Made by a program: the position numbers and the translations under genes. The notes under the pieces are model-generated. The model worked only from the letters and a program-made list of their open reading frames with translations, searched no databases and was not told where the DNA came from. Of a stretch of 64,000 nucleotides of DNA, positions 34,380-42,420 are shown piece by piece. Each line of letters starts with the position of its first letter. The first letter of the stretch is position 1. The stretch lies in contig CAWJUD010000001.1 in NCBI GenBank assembly GCA_963845975.1, positions 186,001 through 250,000 of the forward strand, given 5' to 3'. The DNA comes from JBEKIK01 sp963845975 (GTDB lineage: Bacteria; Planctomycetota; Planctomycetia; Pirellulales; Thermoguttaceae).

Positions 34380-34835
34380 TGTTACGATTCCATCTAGAAA
34401 AGGGTTCGCGCCAACCGGGAAAAATCTGGCCTTATTTGGCCCACGGCCCTTTAACCTTATTCTACGCCCTTCGCTTACCAAAATTATAAAGGGAAAAGCA
34501 GAGAAATAACCCCTTAAAGAGCAGTGATTTACAAAATTGGCCTCGCCTAGTAGTTTATCAGAGTGCAACTCTCATGCCCAATCGGCATAAACGGCACAAA
34601 AATACCAAGACTGTACATTTGTAAATTTACCAAATGTCTTCCGCCGCATCATTTTAAATATAGTTACCAATGACAAGTCCAATCCGGTGGCTTACTTTTT
34701 CCGGCGGGGATTATTTTGAAACTTTTGCCATCCGTTACACTTCAGTATGGTGCAACTCTGATTCGGAGGCAAGGAAATATTTTTACTGCCAAAATGGCAG
34801 CCGGGAAAGGTGCATATAACTTCAGCGAATATCGA
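34380..34835. other. Intergenic region, no clear feature
   Basis: AT-rich stretch between the sigma gene and the isomerase gene, both on the minus strand. It presumably carries the sigma-factor promoter; if autoregulated, the ECF recognition site should be here. A short CTGCC-GGCAG hairpin (34786-34800) is the only structure noted. Confidence 0.4.
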
Positions 34836-35666
34836 TTACCCTACATGTGCTAAATTATTGAGGCAATGCTGCAAGTATGCGATGCTGTCGCGGGCCAGAC
34901 GTTCGATGCCTGGGGCGTAGTCGAAGACTTCGACGGAGATCCAGCCGCGATAATCGATTTTGCCCAAGGCCTCCAGAATGGGCAAAAAGTCCAAGCGGCC
35001 GAAGCCCGGGCCTTGGCGGTTGGGATCGTTGGCGTGGAAATGGGCCAGCAGTGCGGCATTTTGGACGATTATCTGGGGAATCGGCGCCGACTCGGCGACC
35101 ATCGCTTTGCAGTCCAGGTGCAAACGGACCTGGGTCGAGGCGATACGCTCGATCAGCCCCGTGGTTTCCGCAGCCGTTCGCAAAAAGTCGGTTTCTTCCG
35201 GCCCTAACGGCTCCAAGGCAATCACGACGCCGGTTTCTTCCAAGACGGGAAGAATCTGTTGAAAGACATCAGCGGCAAAATCCATCGCCTCTTCGCGAGC
35301 AACGCCCGGCAGAAGGCAGCGTTGTTTAGGCGAGCCAAAGACCATCACCCCTCCGCCCAGATCAAAACACAGCCGGGCGAGATCTGCCAGATAATCGGCG
35401 GTTTTGCGCCGCACTTTTGCATTGGGGCTTGTCAGGTGCAGACCCTCGGTCTTGGCCAGCAGCCAGTGCAGGCCGACTATCTCCACTCCGGCTTGGTCGG
35501 CCAGGCGGCGAACTTCAGCCCGTTGCCGGGAGGTAATTTCATTCGCTTTCTCCGCCAGCGTAAAGGGCGCGATCTCCACGCCGGAGTAACCGCAATCGGC
35601 GGCGAAATCAAAGGCCTTTTCCGAAGGCCAATCCTGAAACGTTTCGTTGCAGATGGCAAATTTCAT
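34836..35666 (-). CDS. Sugar phosphate isomerase/epimerase-type TIM-barrel protein
   Basis: The 276-residue product fits the AP-endonuclease-2/xylose-isomerase-like TIM-barrel family: KFAICNETFQDWPSEKAFDFAADCGYSGVEI at the start, IVGLHWLLAKTEGLHLTSPN, IALEPLGPEETDFL with a metal-binding Glu, LHLDCKAMVAE, LAHFHANDPNRQGPG, and a final WISVEVFDY. The conserved His, Asp and Glu metal ligands appear to be present. Members isomerise or epimerise keto-sugars such as hydroxypyruvate or inositol derivatives; the substrate cannot be read from the sequence. Confidence 0.85.
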   Translation of the reverse strand: MKFAICNETFQDWPSEKAFDFAADCGYSGVEIAPFTLAEKANEITSRQRAEVRRLADQAGVEIVGLHWLLAKTEGLHLTSPNAKVRRKTADYLADLARLCFDLGGGVMVFGSPKQRCLLPGVAREEAMDFAADVFQQILPVLEETGVVIALEPLGPEETDFLRTAAETTGLIERIASTQVRLHLDCKAMVAESAPIPQIIVQNAALLAHFHANDPNRQGPGFGRLDFLPILEALGKIDYRGWISVEVFDYAPGIERLARDSIAYLQHCLNNLAHVG

Positions 35667-35680
35667 GGAATTAGCATGTT

Positions 35681-36655
35681 TTATTTTTTACATGATTTAC
35701 GCCGGCCCTCACCCCCAGCCCCTCTCCCAAAGGGAGAGGGGAGAAATTCGCAAAACTCCTGTTGTTTAGTTTCGCGGACTTCATCCAAGCGCCGTCCTTT
35801 GTCGGTGCTAGGGACGCTGACCACGGGATCGGCCACGCCCTCGAGCGGATCGCCGGCTTTGATCGCGCTTAATCGTTTCTTAGTTTGCCGGGCGTACTGT
35901 TTCGAAAGTTCATAGCCCAAATAATGCCGGCCAAGTTTTTTCGCCACCGCCAAGGTGGTGCCGCTGCCGGCGAAGGGATCGAGCACCAATTCGCCCGGAT
36001 TGCTGCAGGCTTCGATGATTCGGGCCAGCAATCGCTCGGGCATTTGGCAGGTGTGCCAGCCGGTCCGCTCCTTGAATGTCCCGCATACCCGGGAATAATA
36101 CCAGGTGTCTTCAATGGGCGTAAAGGCCTCGGGAATATCTTGGGGGCGGAGGATCCAGGTGTTATCGGGCAGTCGGCCCTTGGGATTCGCCCGTTTGTCG
36201 CCGTAAACCAGTTGCCGGGCGGACGGCACGCGCAATGCCGATGATTCGGCGTTGAATGTATACGTTTTTGAATTCTTGACCGTGTAAAACAGGTGCGTGT
36301 GCGAGCGGCTGAAATTCGCCGTGCAATTTACGCCGAAGGTGTAATACCACACGACCCAACTGCGGCAGGTCATTTTAAGTTCTTTGGCGAGCATGACCTT
36401 TAGCTCTGCCGCGTATTCATCGCCGATGGCCAGCCAAAAAGTGCCGTTGGGTTTTAGCACCCGGGCTACCTCGCCGAGCCATTGCCGGCTCCAATCGAGG
36501 TACTTTTCGCTTTCCAGGGCGTCTTCGTATTCATCGTACTCGTATCCGATGTTAAAGGGCGGATCGGCAAAGGCCAAATCGACCGCTTCGTCGGCGAGTT
36601 TTTTCAGCCCACAGATGCAATCTTCGTTGTAAAGCAAGTCCGTTGGGATCGACAT
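35681..36655 (-). CDS. Site-specific DNA methyltransferase, beta class
   Basis: This amino-methyltransferase has the catalytic DPPF motif (LAFADPPFNIGY, near residue 32) before the SAM-binding region (VLDPFAGSGTTLAVAKKL, near residue 225), so it is a beta-class N6-adenine or N4-cytosine enzyme with the recognition domain between. No restriction endonuclease is beside it, so it is probably solitary, perhaps regulatory. The last 20 or so residues, around LPSPFGRGAGGEG, are encoded by a dispersed intergenic repeat (about 35705-35742), so the original C-terminus was probably shorter. The target sequence is unknown. dprA follows on the same strand, upstream in transcription. Confidence 0.85.
   Translation of the reverse strand: MSIPTDLLYNEDCICGLKKLADEAVDLAFADPPFNIGYEYDEYEDALESEKYLDWSRQWLGEVARVLKPNGTFWLAIGDEYAAELKVMLAKELKMTCRSWVVWYYTFGVNCTANFSRSHTHLFYTVKNSKTYTFNAESSALRVPSARQLVYGDKRANPKGRLPDNTWILRPQDIPEAFTPIEDTWYYSRVCGTFKERTGWHTCQMPERLLARIIEACSNPGELVLDPFAGSGTTLAVAKKLGRHYLGYELSKQYARQTKKRLSAIKAGDPLEGVADPVVSVPSTDKGRRLDEVRETKQQEFCEFLPSPFGRGAGGEGRRKSCKK
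35703..35742. repeat. CCCTCACCCCCAGCCC-CTCTCCCAAAGGGAGAG repeat
   Basis: A CTCTCCC-aaa-GGGAGAG hairpin with a CCTCACCCCC arm. An inverted copy lies at about 62605-62641. This copy is within the C-terminal codons of the methyltransferase. Confidence 0.8.
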
Positions 36656-36846
36656 CGCAACATTCCTTCATGAGGTCGAAGACAGGGCATGGATGATTTT
36701 TCAAATGGAATAATCGTACCAGGATTTTTTCCAAGCGACAAGTAACAGGGGTGGCCGAATGCACGGGCACGATTCATTCCACCGCCTGACATGTCCGCGA
36801 CTAATGTTCATGGCTTTACAGATTGATGTTACACAAGCGTATTTTT

Positions 36847-37983
36847 TCACAACCTCATTACCGTCGTGCCGCTTAGGCGGCGGATCAAGCGCCGCATTTC
36901 CAGCACGCTGAGAGTGGAGAGCACCTGGGGCATGGGCAGGCCGCTTTGGGCGGCTATCTGGTCGATGGGCGTGGCTTCGCTTGCAATTACCGATAACACA
37001 TGCCGTTCGACTTCGTTGAGCAACAGTTCCGCCGGATGATGGATTTCCTGGCCGTCGTCGCGGGTCGCGGATTCGACCAGCGGGCCGAGTTCTTCCAGCA
37101 CGTCGTCGGCCGATTCCACCAGTTTTGCCCCGTCGCGGATCAGCCGGTGGCAACCGCGCGACGTGCGGCTATCGACGTTGCCCGGCAGGGCGAACACCTC
37201 GCGCCCTTGTTCCATGGCGTGCCGGGCGGTGATCAGCGCCCCGCTACGATCGGCGGCTTCAATTATGATTACGCCCAGTGACATCCCGCTTATAAGCCGG
37301 TTGCGCTGGGGAAAGGTTCCGGAGAGGGGCTCGGCATGGGGCGGGGCTTCGCTTATAAGAGCGCCATGGGCGGCGATCTCATCGGCCAGTTGCGCGTGTT
37401 CGGGAGGATAGATGTTCACCACGCCGCTGGCCAGCACGGCGAAAGTGCGGCCGCCGGCGGCCAACGCGCCGCGATGGGTGGCGGCATCGATGCCGCGGGC
37501 CAGGCCGCTTACGATCGTCAAGCCTGCCCGGGCCAGACTGCCGGCCAATCGCTCGGCCTGCCTCAGTCCGTACTGGGTGGCGTGCCTGGTGCCGACCATG
37601 CCAATGGCCAAGGCGTCTTGCGGTTTGATGCTGCCGCGGACAAAGAGCACGCCGGGCGGATCATGGATTTCTCGAAGGGCGCGGGGATAATCGGGGTGAG
37701 CCTCGGTTAGGATGTCGATTCCCTTTTGGCGGCAGAAGTCGATGACTCCAGATACATCAACTTCATGGTCCGCATTATGAAATCTGTCCAGCATTTTCGG
37801 CCCGATGCCTTTTACAGCGCGCAGTTCGCTGGGCGCGGCTGCAAGAACGGCGGCGGGCGAGCCGAATCGCTCCAAGAGCGCCATTCGAGTCCGCGGCCCA
37901 ACCCCCGAAATCAACGACAGGCGCAGCATGTCGACCAAGTCTTGATCGGCGGATTCCGCGGCAAGATTTCCCTTTTCGGCCAT
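36847..37983 (-). CDS. dprA: DNA-processing protein DprA
   Basis: DprA loads RecA on incoming single-stranded DNA during transformation. The 378-residue product has an N-terminal helix-hairpin-helix/SAM-like part (ISGVGPRTRMALLERFGSPAAVLAA), the Rossmann core (LAIGMVGTRHATQYG, TIVSGLARGIDAATHRGAL, LASGVVNIYPPEH), the FPQRNRLISGMS and GALITARHAMEQGREVFALPGNV motifs, and a C-terminal winged-helix DprA_WH domain. All family blocks are intact and the length is normal. No other competence gene is in view. Confidence 0.93.
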   Translation of the reverse strand: MAEKGNLAAESADQDLVDMLRLSLISGVGPRTRMALLERFGSPAAVLAAAPSELRAVKGIGPKMLDRFHNADHEVDVSGVIDFCRQKGIDILTEAHPDYPRALREIHDPPGVLFVRGSIKPQDALAIGMVGTRHATQYGLRQAERLAGSLARAGLTIVSGLARGIDAATHRGALAAGGRTFAVLASGVVNIYPPEHAQLADEIAAHGALISEAPPHAEPLSGTFPQRNRLISGMSLGVIIIEAADRSGALITARHAMEQGREVFALPGNVDSRTSRGCHRLIRDGAKLVESADDVLEELGPLVESATRDDGQEIHHPAELLLNEVERHVLSVIASEATPIDQIAAQSGLPMPQVLSTLSVLEMRRLIRRLSGTTVMRL

Positions 37984-38246
37984 TGTTTGCTCCTATCGTT
38001 ATTGCCCATGATAAGAAAACGACCGGATAATAGTATATCGTCCGGTTAGGGTTCTGAGTAGCAGGGCCGGCCGACCGGTGGTAAACAAAATGGGGACAGG
38101 CGCCCTCGCTTATTATTATTTTGAGTCGTTTCACGTAAGTAGCGCAAGCCAGTCCCCATTTCTCCTCCATGTATTCACGGCGGGCTAAATTAATCCCGCA
38201 TGCAGTGGCTTGTCACTGAGATTCTTTACTGATATACATAGCGATC
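37984..38246. other. Intergenic region with GGGGACAGGC / CCAGTCCCC repeat arms
   Basis: Between divergent dprA and the methyltransferase gene. AATGGGGACAGGCGCC (38088) and GCCAGTCCCCATT (38148) are imperfect inverted arms about 60 bases apart, and ACCGGATAATAGTATATCGTCCGGT (38020-38044) forms a hairpin. Confidence 0.5.
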
Positions 38247-38918
38247 ATGGGTAGCATAAACCAACTGCTTTTTATTCAAAAAAATGCCTCGGAATTGGCC
38301 GGGCCGTTTTTGGAGGTTGGATCGAAGGACTACGGCAATACGCAGGACTTGCGTACTGTGTTTCGCGGCCGGGGGCAATACGTGGGGGCGGATATCGAGA
38401 CTGGGCAGGGCGTAGACGTGGTGCTTGATTTTACACTACCATTTGCCGAAATTGATAATCGACTGGGCGGGCGGCGATTCGGCACGATCTTTTGCCTTTC
38501 GGTAATGGAACATTGCATGCAGCCGTTCGTCATGGCCGAAAATCTCACCCGGCTCTTGCTACCGGGTGGAAAACTGTGCATCAGCGTGCCTTTTGCGTAT
38601 CAGTTTCACGCCTATCCGTCTGATTTTTGGCGGTTCACTTACGAAGGCGTCAAGGTTCTATTCCCCCGCCTGCAATTCGATCTGCAAAAAGGCGCGGGGG
38701 CAACTTCCAGAACGGGTGAATTCAAACCGCTAGATAAAGAACTAGGAAAAATCAGCTTCGGCTCGAAATGGCACAGGCGCCAAGGACATTACTTGCGAGG
38801 CATGGTGGCGAAGACGCTGGGCGCGCTGGGACAAATCGGCGTCTTGCGCTGGCTGGCGGGTTATGAATACGTACTGTCGCCCACGGAAGTGATGATGATT
38901 GGGACGCTGCTCGAGTAA
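38247..38918 (+). CDS. SAM-dependent methyltransferase, class I
   Basis: The 223-residue protein has a class I methyltransferase core: FLEVGSKDYGNTQDL as the SAM loop, YVGADIETGQGVDVVLDF after strand 2, FGTIFCLSVMEHCMQP (motif IV region) and LLPGGKLCISVPFAYQFHAYPSDFWRF. This last pattern is shared with methyltransferases of sugar or lipid pathways (Methyltransf_11-like). No partner gene is next to it, and the substrate is unknown. The start is the ATG at 38247 before GSINQLLF; I see no strong ribosome site. Confidence 0.75.
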   Translation: MGSINQLLFIQKNASELAGPFLEVGSKDYGNTQDLRTVFRGRGQYVGADIETGQGVDVVLDFTLPFAEIDNRLGGRRFGTIFCLSVMEHCMQPFVMAENLTRLLLPGGKLCISVPFAYQFHAYPSDFWRFTYEGVKVLFPRLQFDLQKGAGATSRTGEFKPLDKELGKISFGSKWHRRQGHYLRGMVAKTLGALGQIGVLRWLAGYEYVLSPTEVMMIGTLLE

Positions 38919-38975
38919 AAAAATATCGGGCGAAATACGGTGTAGTCAGCACCGTCTTCGATCATGGATAAGAAA

Positions 38976-40067
38976 TTACTCTTCCAGTGCCGCGCGGATA
39001 TCTTCGGGATCGACGTCATCGACCAGGTCAACACTTCCCATACGGCTGGGCAGGACAAAACGGAGTTTGCCGTGCTGGACTTTCTTGTCGTGCATCATGG
39101 CCGAAAGGATTTTGTCCGGTTCGAGCGGGGGAGTTTTCACCGGCAGTTGCAAGGTTTCCAATAATTTACGCTGGCGCTGGACAAACTTCTTATCGACACG
39201 GCCTAGTATCTCGGCCAGCCGGGCGGCACAACACATGCCGATGGCCACCGCCTCGCCGTGCAGCAGGTTGCCGTATCCGCTCAGCGTCTCGAAGGCATGG
39301 CCGAAGGTGTGGCCGTAATTCAGCACCGCCCGCAGTCCGGTTTCTTCAAACTCGTCCTTTTCCACTATGCCGGCCTTCAACCGGCAGCAGCGGGCGACAA
39401 CATCAACCAGCACATCTTGATTTTTTTGGTTGATTTCCGGCGTATGGACCTCGAGATATTCGAAAAACTCGGCATCCAGGATCACGCCGTATTTAACGAC
39501 TTCGGCCAAACCTGAACGGTATTCTTTCGTGGGCAAAGTTTCCAGCGTGGCGGCGTCGATAAACACGCCGGCGGGTTGATAAAAACTGCCCACCATGTTT
39601 TTGGCCTCGGGCAGGTTGATGCCCACCTTGCCGCCCACGGAACTGTCAACCTGGGCCACCAGTGACGTCGCTACTTGGAAAAACCGCAGGCCCCGGGCGT
39701 AAGTGGCGGCGATGAATCCGGCCAGATCACCCACCACGCCGCCGCCAACGGCCGCCACGATGCTCTTGCGATCCGCGCCCAATTCTAAAAGACCCTGCCA
39801 CAAACTAGAGGCCAGATCTACCGATTTGCTTGGCTCGCCGGGCTGGATGGAAATCAAATCGGTATCAATTCCCTCGTTGACCAGGCTTTCGGTCGCCTTA
39901 ATTGCATGCAAATCTTGCACGTTATCATCGGTGATCACCACGGCATGGGTCGTCCGGCCGCGCTCGATTACAAACCTGCCTAGTTCGGCAAGATTCCCGG
40001 CGCCGATGAGGATGTCATAACTTCGCCTGGCAAGGTTCACAGGCACCGTTCGGACTATGGAAGACAT
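38976..40067 (-). CDS. aroB: 3-Dehydroquinate synthase
   Basis: AroB converts DAHP to 3-dehydroquinate, step two of the shikimate pathway. The 363-residue length is typical. Motifs include the NAD-binding stretch AAVGGGVVGDLAGFIAATYARGLRF, QVDSSVGGKVGINLPEAKNMVG, and the metal ligands in RAVLNYGHTFGHAFETLSGY and LLHGEAVAIGM. The protein is complete without frame disturbance. aroC is 21 kb away in this window, so the pathway genes are scattered. Confidence 0.95.
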   Translation of the reverse strand: MSSIVRTVPVNLARRSYDILIGAGNLAELGRFVIERGRTTHAVVITDDNVQDLHAIKATESLVNEGIDTDLISIQPGEPSKSVDLASSLWQGLLELGADRKSIVAAVGGGVVGDLAGFIAATYARGLRFFQVATSLVAQVDSSVGGKVGINLPEAKNMVGSFYQPAGVFIDAATLETLPTKEYRSGLAEVVKYGVILDAEFFEYLEVHTPEINQKNQDVLVDVVARCCRLKAGIVEKDEFEETGLRAVLNYGHTFGHAFETLSGYGNLLHGEAVAIGMCCAARLAEILGRVDKKFVQRQRKLLETLQLPVKTPPLEPDKILSAMMHDKKVQHGKLRFVLPSRMGSVDLVDDVDPEDIRAALEE

Positions 40068-40125
40068 GAAACAACCTTAACGTGGCCCGGAATTCAAAAT
40101 TTGCCGGACGTGAAAATGAAATAGT

Positions 40126-40153
40126 TTAGCCCCGGGAGCTCGCTCCCGGAGCA
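40126..40153. repeat. GTTTAGCC-CCGGGAGCTCGCTCCCGG palindromic repeat
   Basis: Inverted form of the CTAAAC-tailed family, with stem CCGGGAG-ctcg-CTCCCGG (40132-40149), upstream of aroB. Confidence 0.8.
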
Positions 40154-40213
40154 TTTGCTGTAAATCAAAACTGCAATGCGGCATTATCCTGACCTATCCA
40201 ATAATATTTATTT

Positions 40214-40447
40214 TTAGTTTTTCTTCAAACGTTTCAGATCATCGGCGGTAACAGTGATTTGGCGGCAGAAGCCGGTGTGGAGCCGAATATATGCCGATTC
40301 TACGGCCTGGGCGGGATTGGCATGCAAAAGCGTTTCGATCCGCTCTCGCTCGGCCTGGTCAGGCGGGGGATTTTCCAGCGAGTCGGGCCAGATCGTGGCA
40401 TGTTCGATTACCAGGGCTTCTCGATAAGGATCGAAGGCGTTGGGCAT
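40214..40447 (-). CDS. Small conserved-looking protein of unknown function
   Basis: A 77-residue soluble protein, MPNAFDPYREALVIEHATIWPDSLEN, with a helical middle rich in Glu (ERERIETLLHANPAQAVES) and a basic end (ITVTADDLKRLKKN). No membrane segment and no recognised domain. It lies in codon-like sequence between aroB and the EF-P genes and has a clean start and stop. The function is unknown. Confidence 0.55.
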   Translation of the reverse strand: MPNAFDPYREALVIEHATIWPDSLENPPPDQAERERIETLLHANPAQAVESAYIRLHTGFCRQITVTADDLKRLKKN

Positions 40448-40498
40448 TTTTTAGGGGATGGGGAATGGGGGATAGGTGGTTGGGAATTACTTTGTTGA

Positions 40499-40548
40499 GG
40501 CGATAGTCGTACTATCGCCCCAGGGATGAAAGTACAACTTCCATCCCA
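40499..40548. repeat. Two tandem REP-like hairpins
   Basis: GGCGATAGT-cgt-ACTATCGCC (40499-40519), a 9-bp stem with a 3-base loop, then GGGATGAAAGT-aca-ACTTCCATCCC (about 40524-40548), 11 bp with one mismatch. The 9+3 geometry equals the RAYT-associated REPs, but the sequence differs. Confidence 0.75.
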
Positions 40549-40606
40549 ACCATGCATCGGGCATAAGCATTTTATGTCAATTATCGGGTGTTGTGCAATT
40601 GGGTTG

Positions 40607-41593
40607 TTATGCATGATCGAAGGGAAAGGCAATTACATCGGCCAGGGTTTTTGCCCCTGCAACGAGCATCACAAGCCGGTCAAAGCCCAGGGCCACGCCT
40701 ACCGCGGGCGGCAGCCCGGATCGCATGGCGGCCAAGAACCGGCTTTGCTCGGGCAGAACGAGTTTGCCTTCTAAGCCCCGCAGCCGGTTGGTTTCGCGGT
40801 TACGCCCAATCAGTTCTTCAGCGTCCAGGAGTTCGTTGTATCCGTTGGCCAATTCGATGCCCGATACATACAATTCAAACCTTTCGGCCACCGGAGGATT
40901 GTCATTTCGGATGCGGCTTAGCGCCGCCTGAGTGGCCGGGAAATCGTACAAAATCACAGGGCGTCCGAGCCCCAGATGCGGCTGCACGCATTCGACCAAG
41001 AGGAGATCGAGCCAGCCGTCGCGATCATCGCTCGTAAAGCTGGCCGGTGGCTGGATGCCTTGTTTGCCGACGGCCGCTATCAGGGTTTCCGTATCTGACG
41101 AAAGCGGATCAACTCCCGCATGTTCGAGAAACGCTTCCCGGTAGCTGACTTGCCGGGCCGGTCCGCGCCCGAGCATTGTTTCGGCCAAGTCGCTGGTAAA
41201 CCGCATTCCTTCGGCCATCCCGTCACCCGTGCGATACCACTCGACCATCGTGAACTCGGGATTATGCAGCCGGCCTAGTTCGCTTTGCCGAAAGACCCGG
41301 GATATCTGGTAAATCGCCTTTGCACCGGCGGCAAGCAGGCGTTTCATGGCGAATTCCGGCGACGTTTGCAACCACATGCGGCGCGGCGGTTTTTCCGCCG
41401 CCGCAGATATTTCGATCTGAAAAGGTTCCAAATGCCGATCAACCACCGTGTCGGCCGAGAGAATAGGGGTTTCGACTTCGAGAAATCCCTGCGCATAAAA
41501 AAAATCACGTAGCCGTCGCAGCAAATCGGCCCTCAGCCGTAGATTCTCCCATGAGGCCGTGGGAAGAAAATCATCATTGGAAGCGAGGGGCAT
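40607..41593 (-). CDS. epmA: EF-P lysine aminoacylase EpmA (GenX/PoxA)
   Basis: EpmA ligates (R)-beta-lysine to Lys34 of EF-P. It is a truncated class II lysyl-tRNA synthetase: at 328 residues it lacks the N-terminal anticodon-binding domain. Motif 1 is near the start (LRDFFYAQGFLEVETPILS), motif 2 near residue 100 (ISRVFRQSELGRLHNPEFTMVEWYR), and motif 3 at the end (VALGFDRLVMLVAGA). The genes for the substrate (efp) and the mutase (epmB) are beside it. Confidence 0.92.
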   Translation of the reverse strand: MPLASNDDFLPTASWENLRLRADLLRRLRDFFYAQGFLEVETPILSADTVVDRHLEPFQIEISAAAEKPPRRMWLQTSPEFAMKRLLAAGAKAIYQISRVFRQSELGRLHNPEFTMVEWYRTGDGMAEGMRFTSDLAETMLGRGPARQVSYREAFLEHAGVDPLSSDTETLIAAVGKQGIQPPASFTSDDRDGWLDLLLVECVQPHLGLGRPVILYDFPATQAALSRIRNDNPPVAERFELYVSGIELANGYNELLDAEELIGRNRETNRLRGLEGKLVLPEQSRFLAAMRSGLPPAVGVALGFDRLVMLVAGAKTLADVIAFPFDHA

Positions 41594-41697
41594 CGAAGTG
41601 TTTTAGTCGATCTTTATTATCGGTTAGAGTGCATTTTCCCGCGGTCGTTGAAAGCCGACTATTGATACCCAGGAAAATACTGTTGGTAAACCAAGCC

Positions 41698-41725
41698 AAG
41701 CCCACGGGTTGCAACCCCTGGGCTT
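41698..41725. repeat. AAGCCCACGGGTTGCAACCCCTGGGCTT palindromic repeat
   Basis: Inverted-repeat hairpin with a TGCA loop, close to the element at 16570-16602. It lies between epmA and efp. Confidence 0.75.
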
Positions 41726-41795
41726 AATGACGTCATTTATTTGATATTCAATAAATGCCTTTCTATCCCTTGCCCCTCAATCCTCGCCCCTTTAA

Positions 41796-42365
41796 TCATT
41801 CTTTCACACGTTCGATGTACGCGCCGGTACGAGTGTCGATCTTAATCAAGTCGCCCATCTCAACAAAGGCGGGGCAAGGGAACTCGGCGCCGGTGTCCAT
41901 CTTGCAGGGCTTAGTTACATTGGTGGCGGTATTGCCCTTGGCCCCAGGCTCGCAGTATTCTACCCGCAAAACAACATGGTTGGGGGGCGTTATGCTGATG
42001 GGTTGATTGTTATAAAGGATAATACTACAAATCATGCCTTCCTTAAGATATTTCCAGCTTTCGTCGACCTGCTGGGCGGTCAGTTCGTATTGTTCATAGG
42101 ATTCGTTGTCCATGAACACGAAGTGGTCCATTTGCCGGTATAAGAATTGGGCCTGGATTTCCTCGATTTCGGCAGCCTCAAGGCTGTCGCCGCTTTTGTA
42201 AGTGCGGTCCAAGACGGTGCCGCGTAACAAGTTCCGCAGCTTGCACTTATATAAAGCCTGTCCTTTGCCGGGCTTGACGAAATTGCATTCGATCATCAGA
42301 TACGGATCGCCCTCGATTTGGACCTTCAGGCCCTTGCGAAACTCACTGGTGTTATAACTAGCCAC
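41796..42365 (-). CDS. efp: Elongation factor P
   Basis: EF-P relieves ribosome stalling at polyproline. The 189-residue protein has the KOW-like N-terminal domain and two OB-type domains (the second near VVLRVEYCEPGAKGNTATN). The tip of domain I reads CNFVKPGKGQAL, which puts a lysine at position 34, the residue modified by EpmA. Lysine here, rather than arginine, agrees with the lysylation genes beside it. It is divergent from epmB across 55 bases. Confidence 0.94.
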   Translation of the reverse strand: MASYNTSEFRKGLKVQIEGDPYLMIECNFVKPGKGQALYKCKLRNLLRGTVLDRTYKSGDSLEAAEIEEIQAQFLYRQMDHFVFMDNESYEQYELTAQQVDESWKYLKEGMICSIILYNNQPISITPPNHVVLRVEYCEPGAKGNTATNVTKPCKMDTGAEFPCPAFVEMGDLIKIDTRTGAYIERVKE

Positions 42366-42420
42366 GATTGTTTATCCTGTTTTGCTTTCTCATTTACATG
42401 GGTTATGGTACGATTTGACT

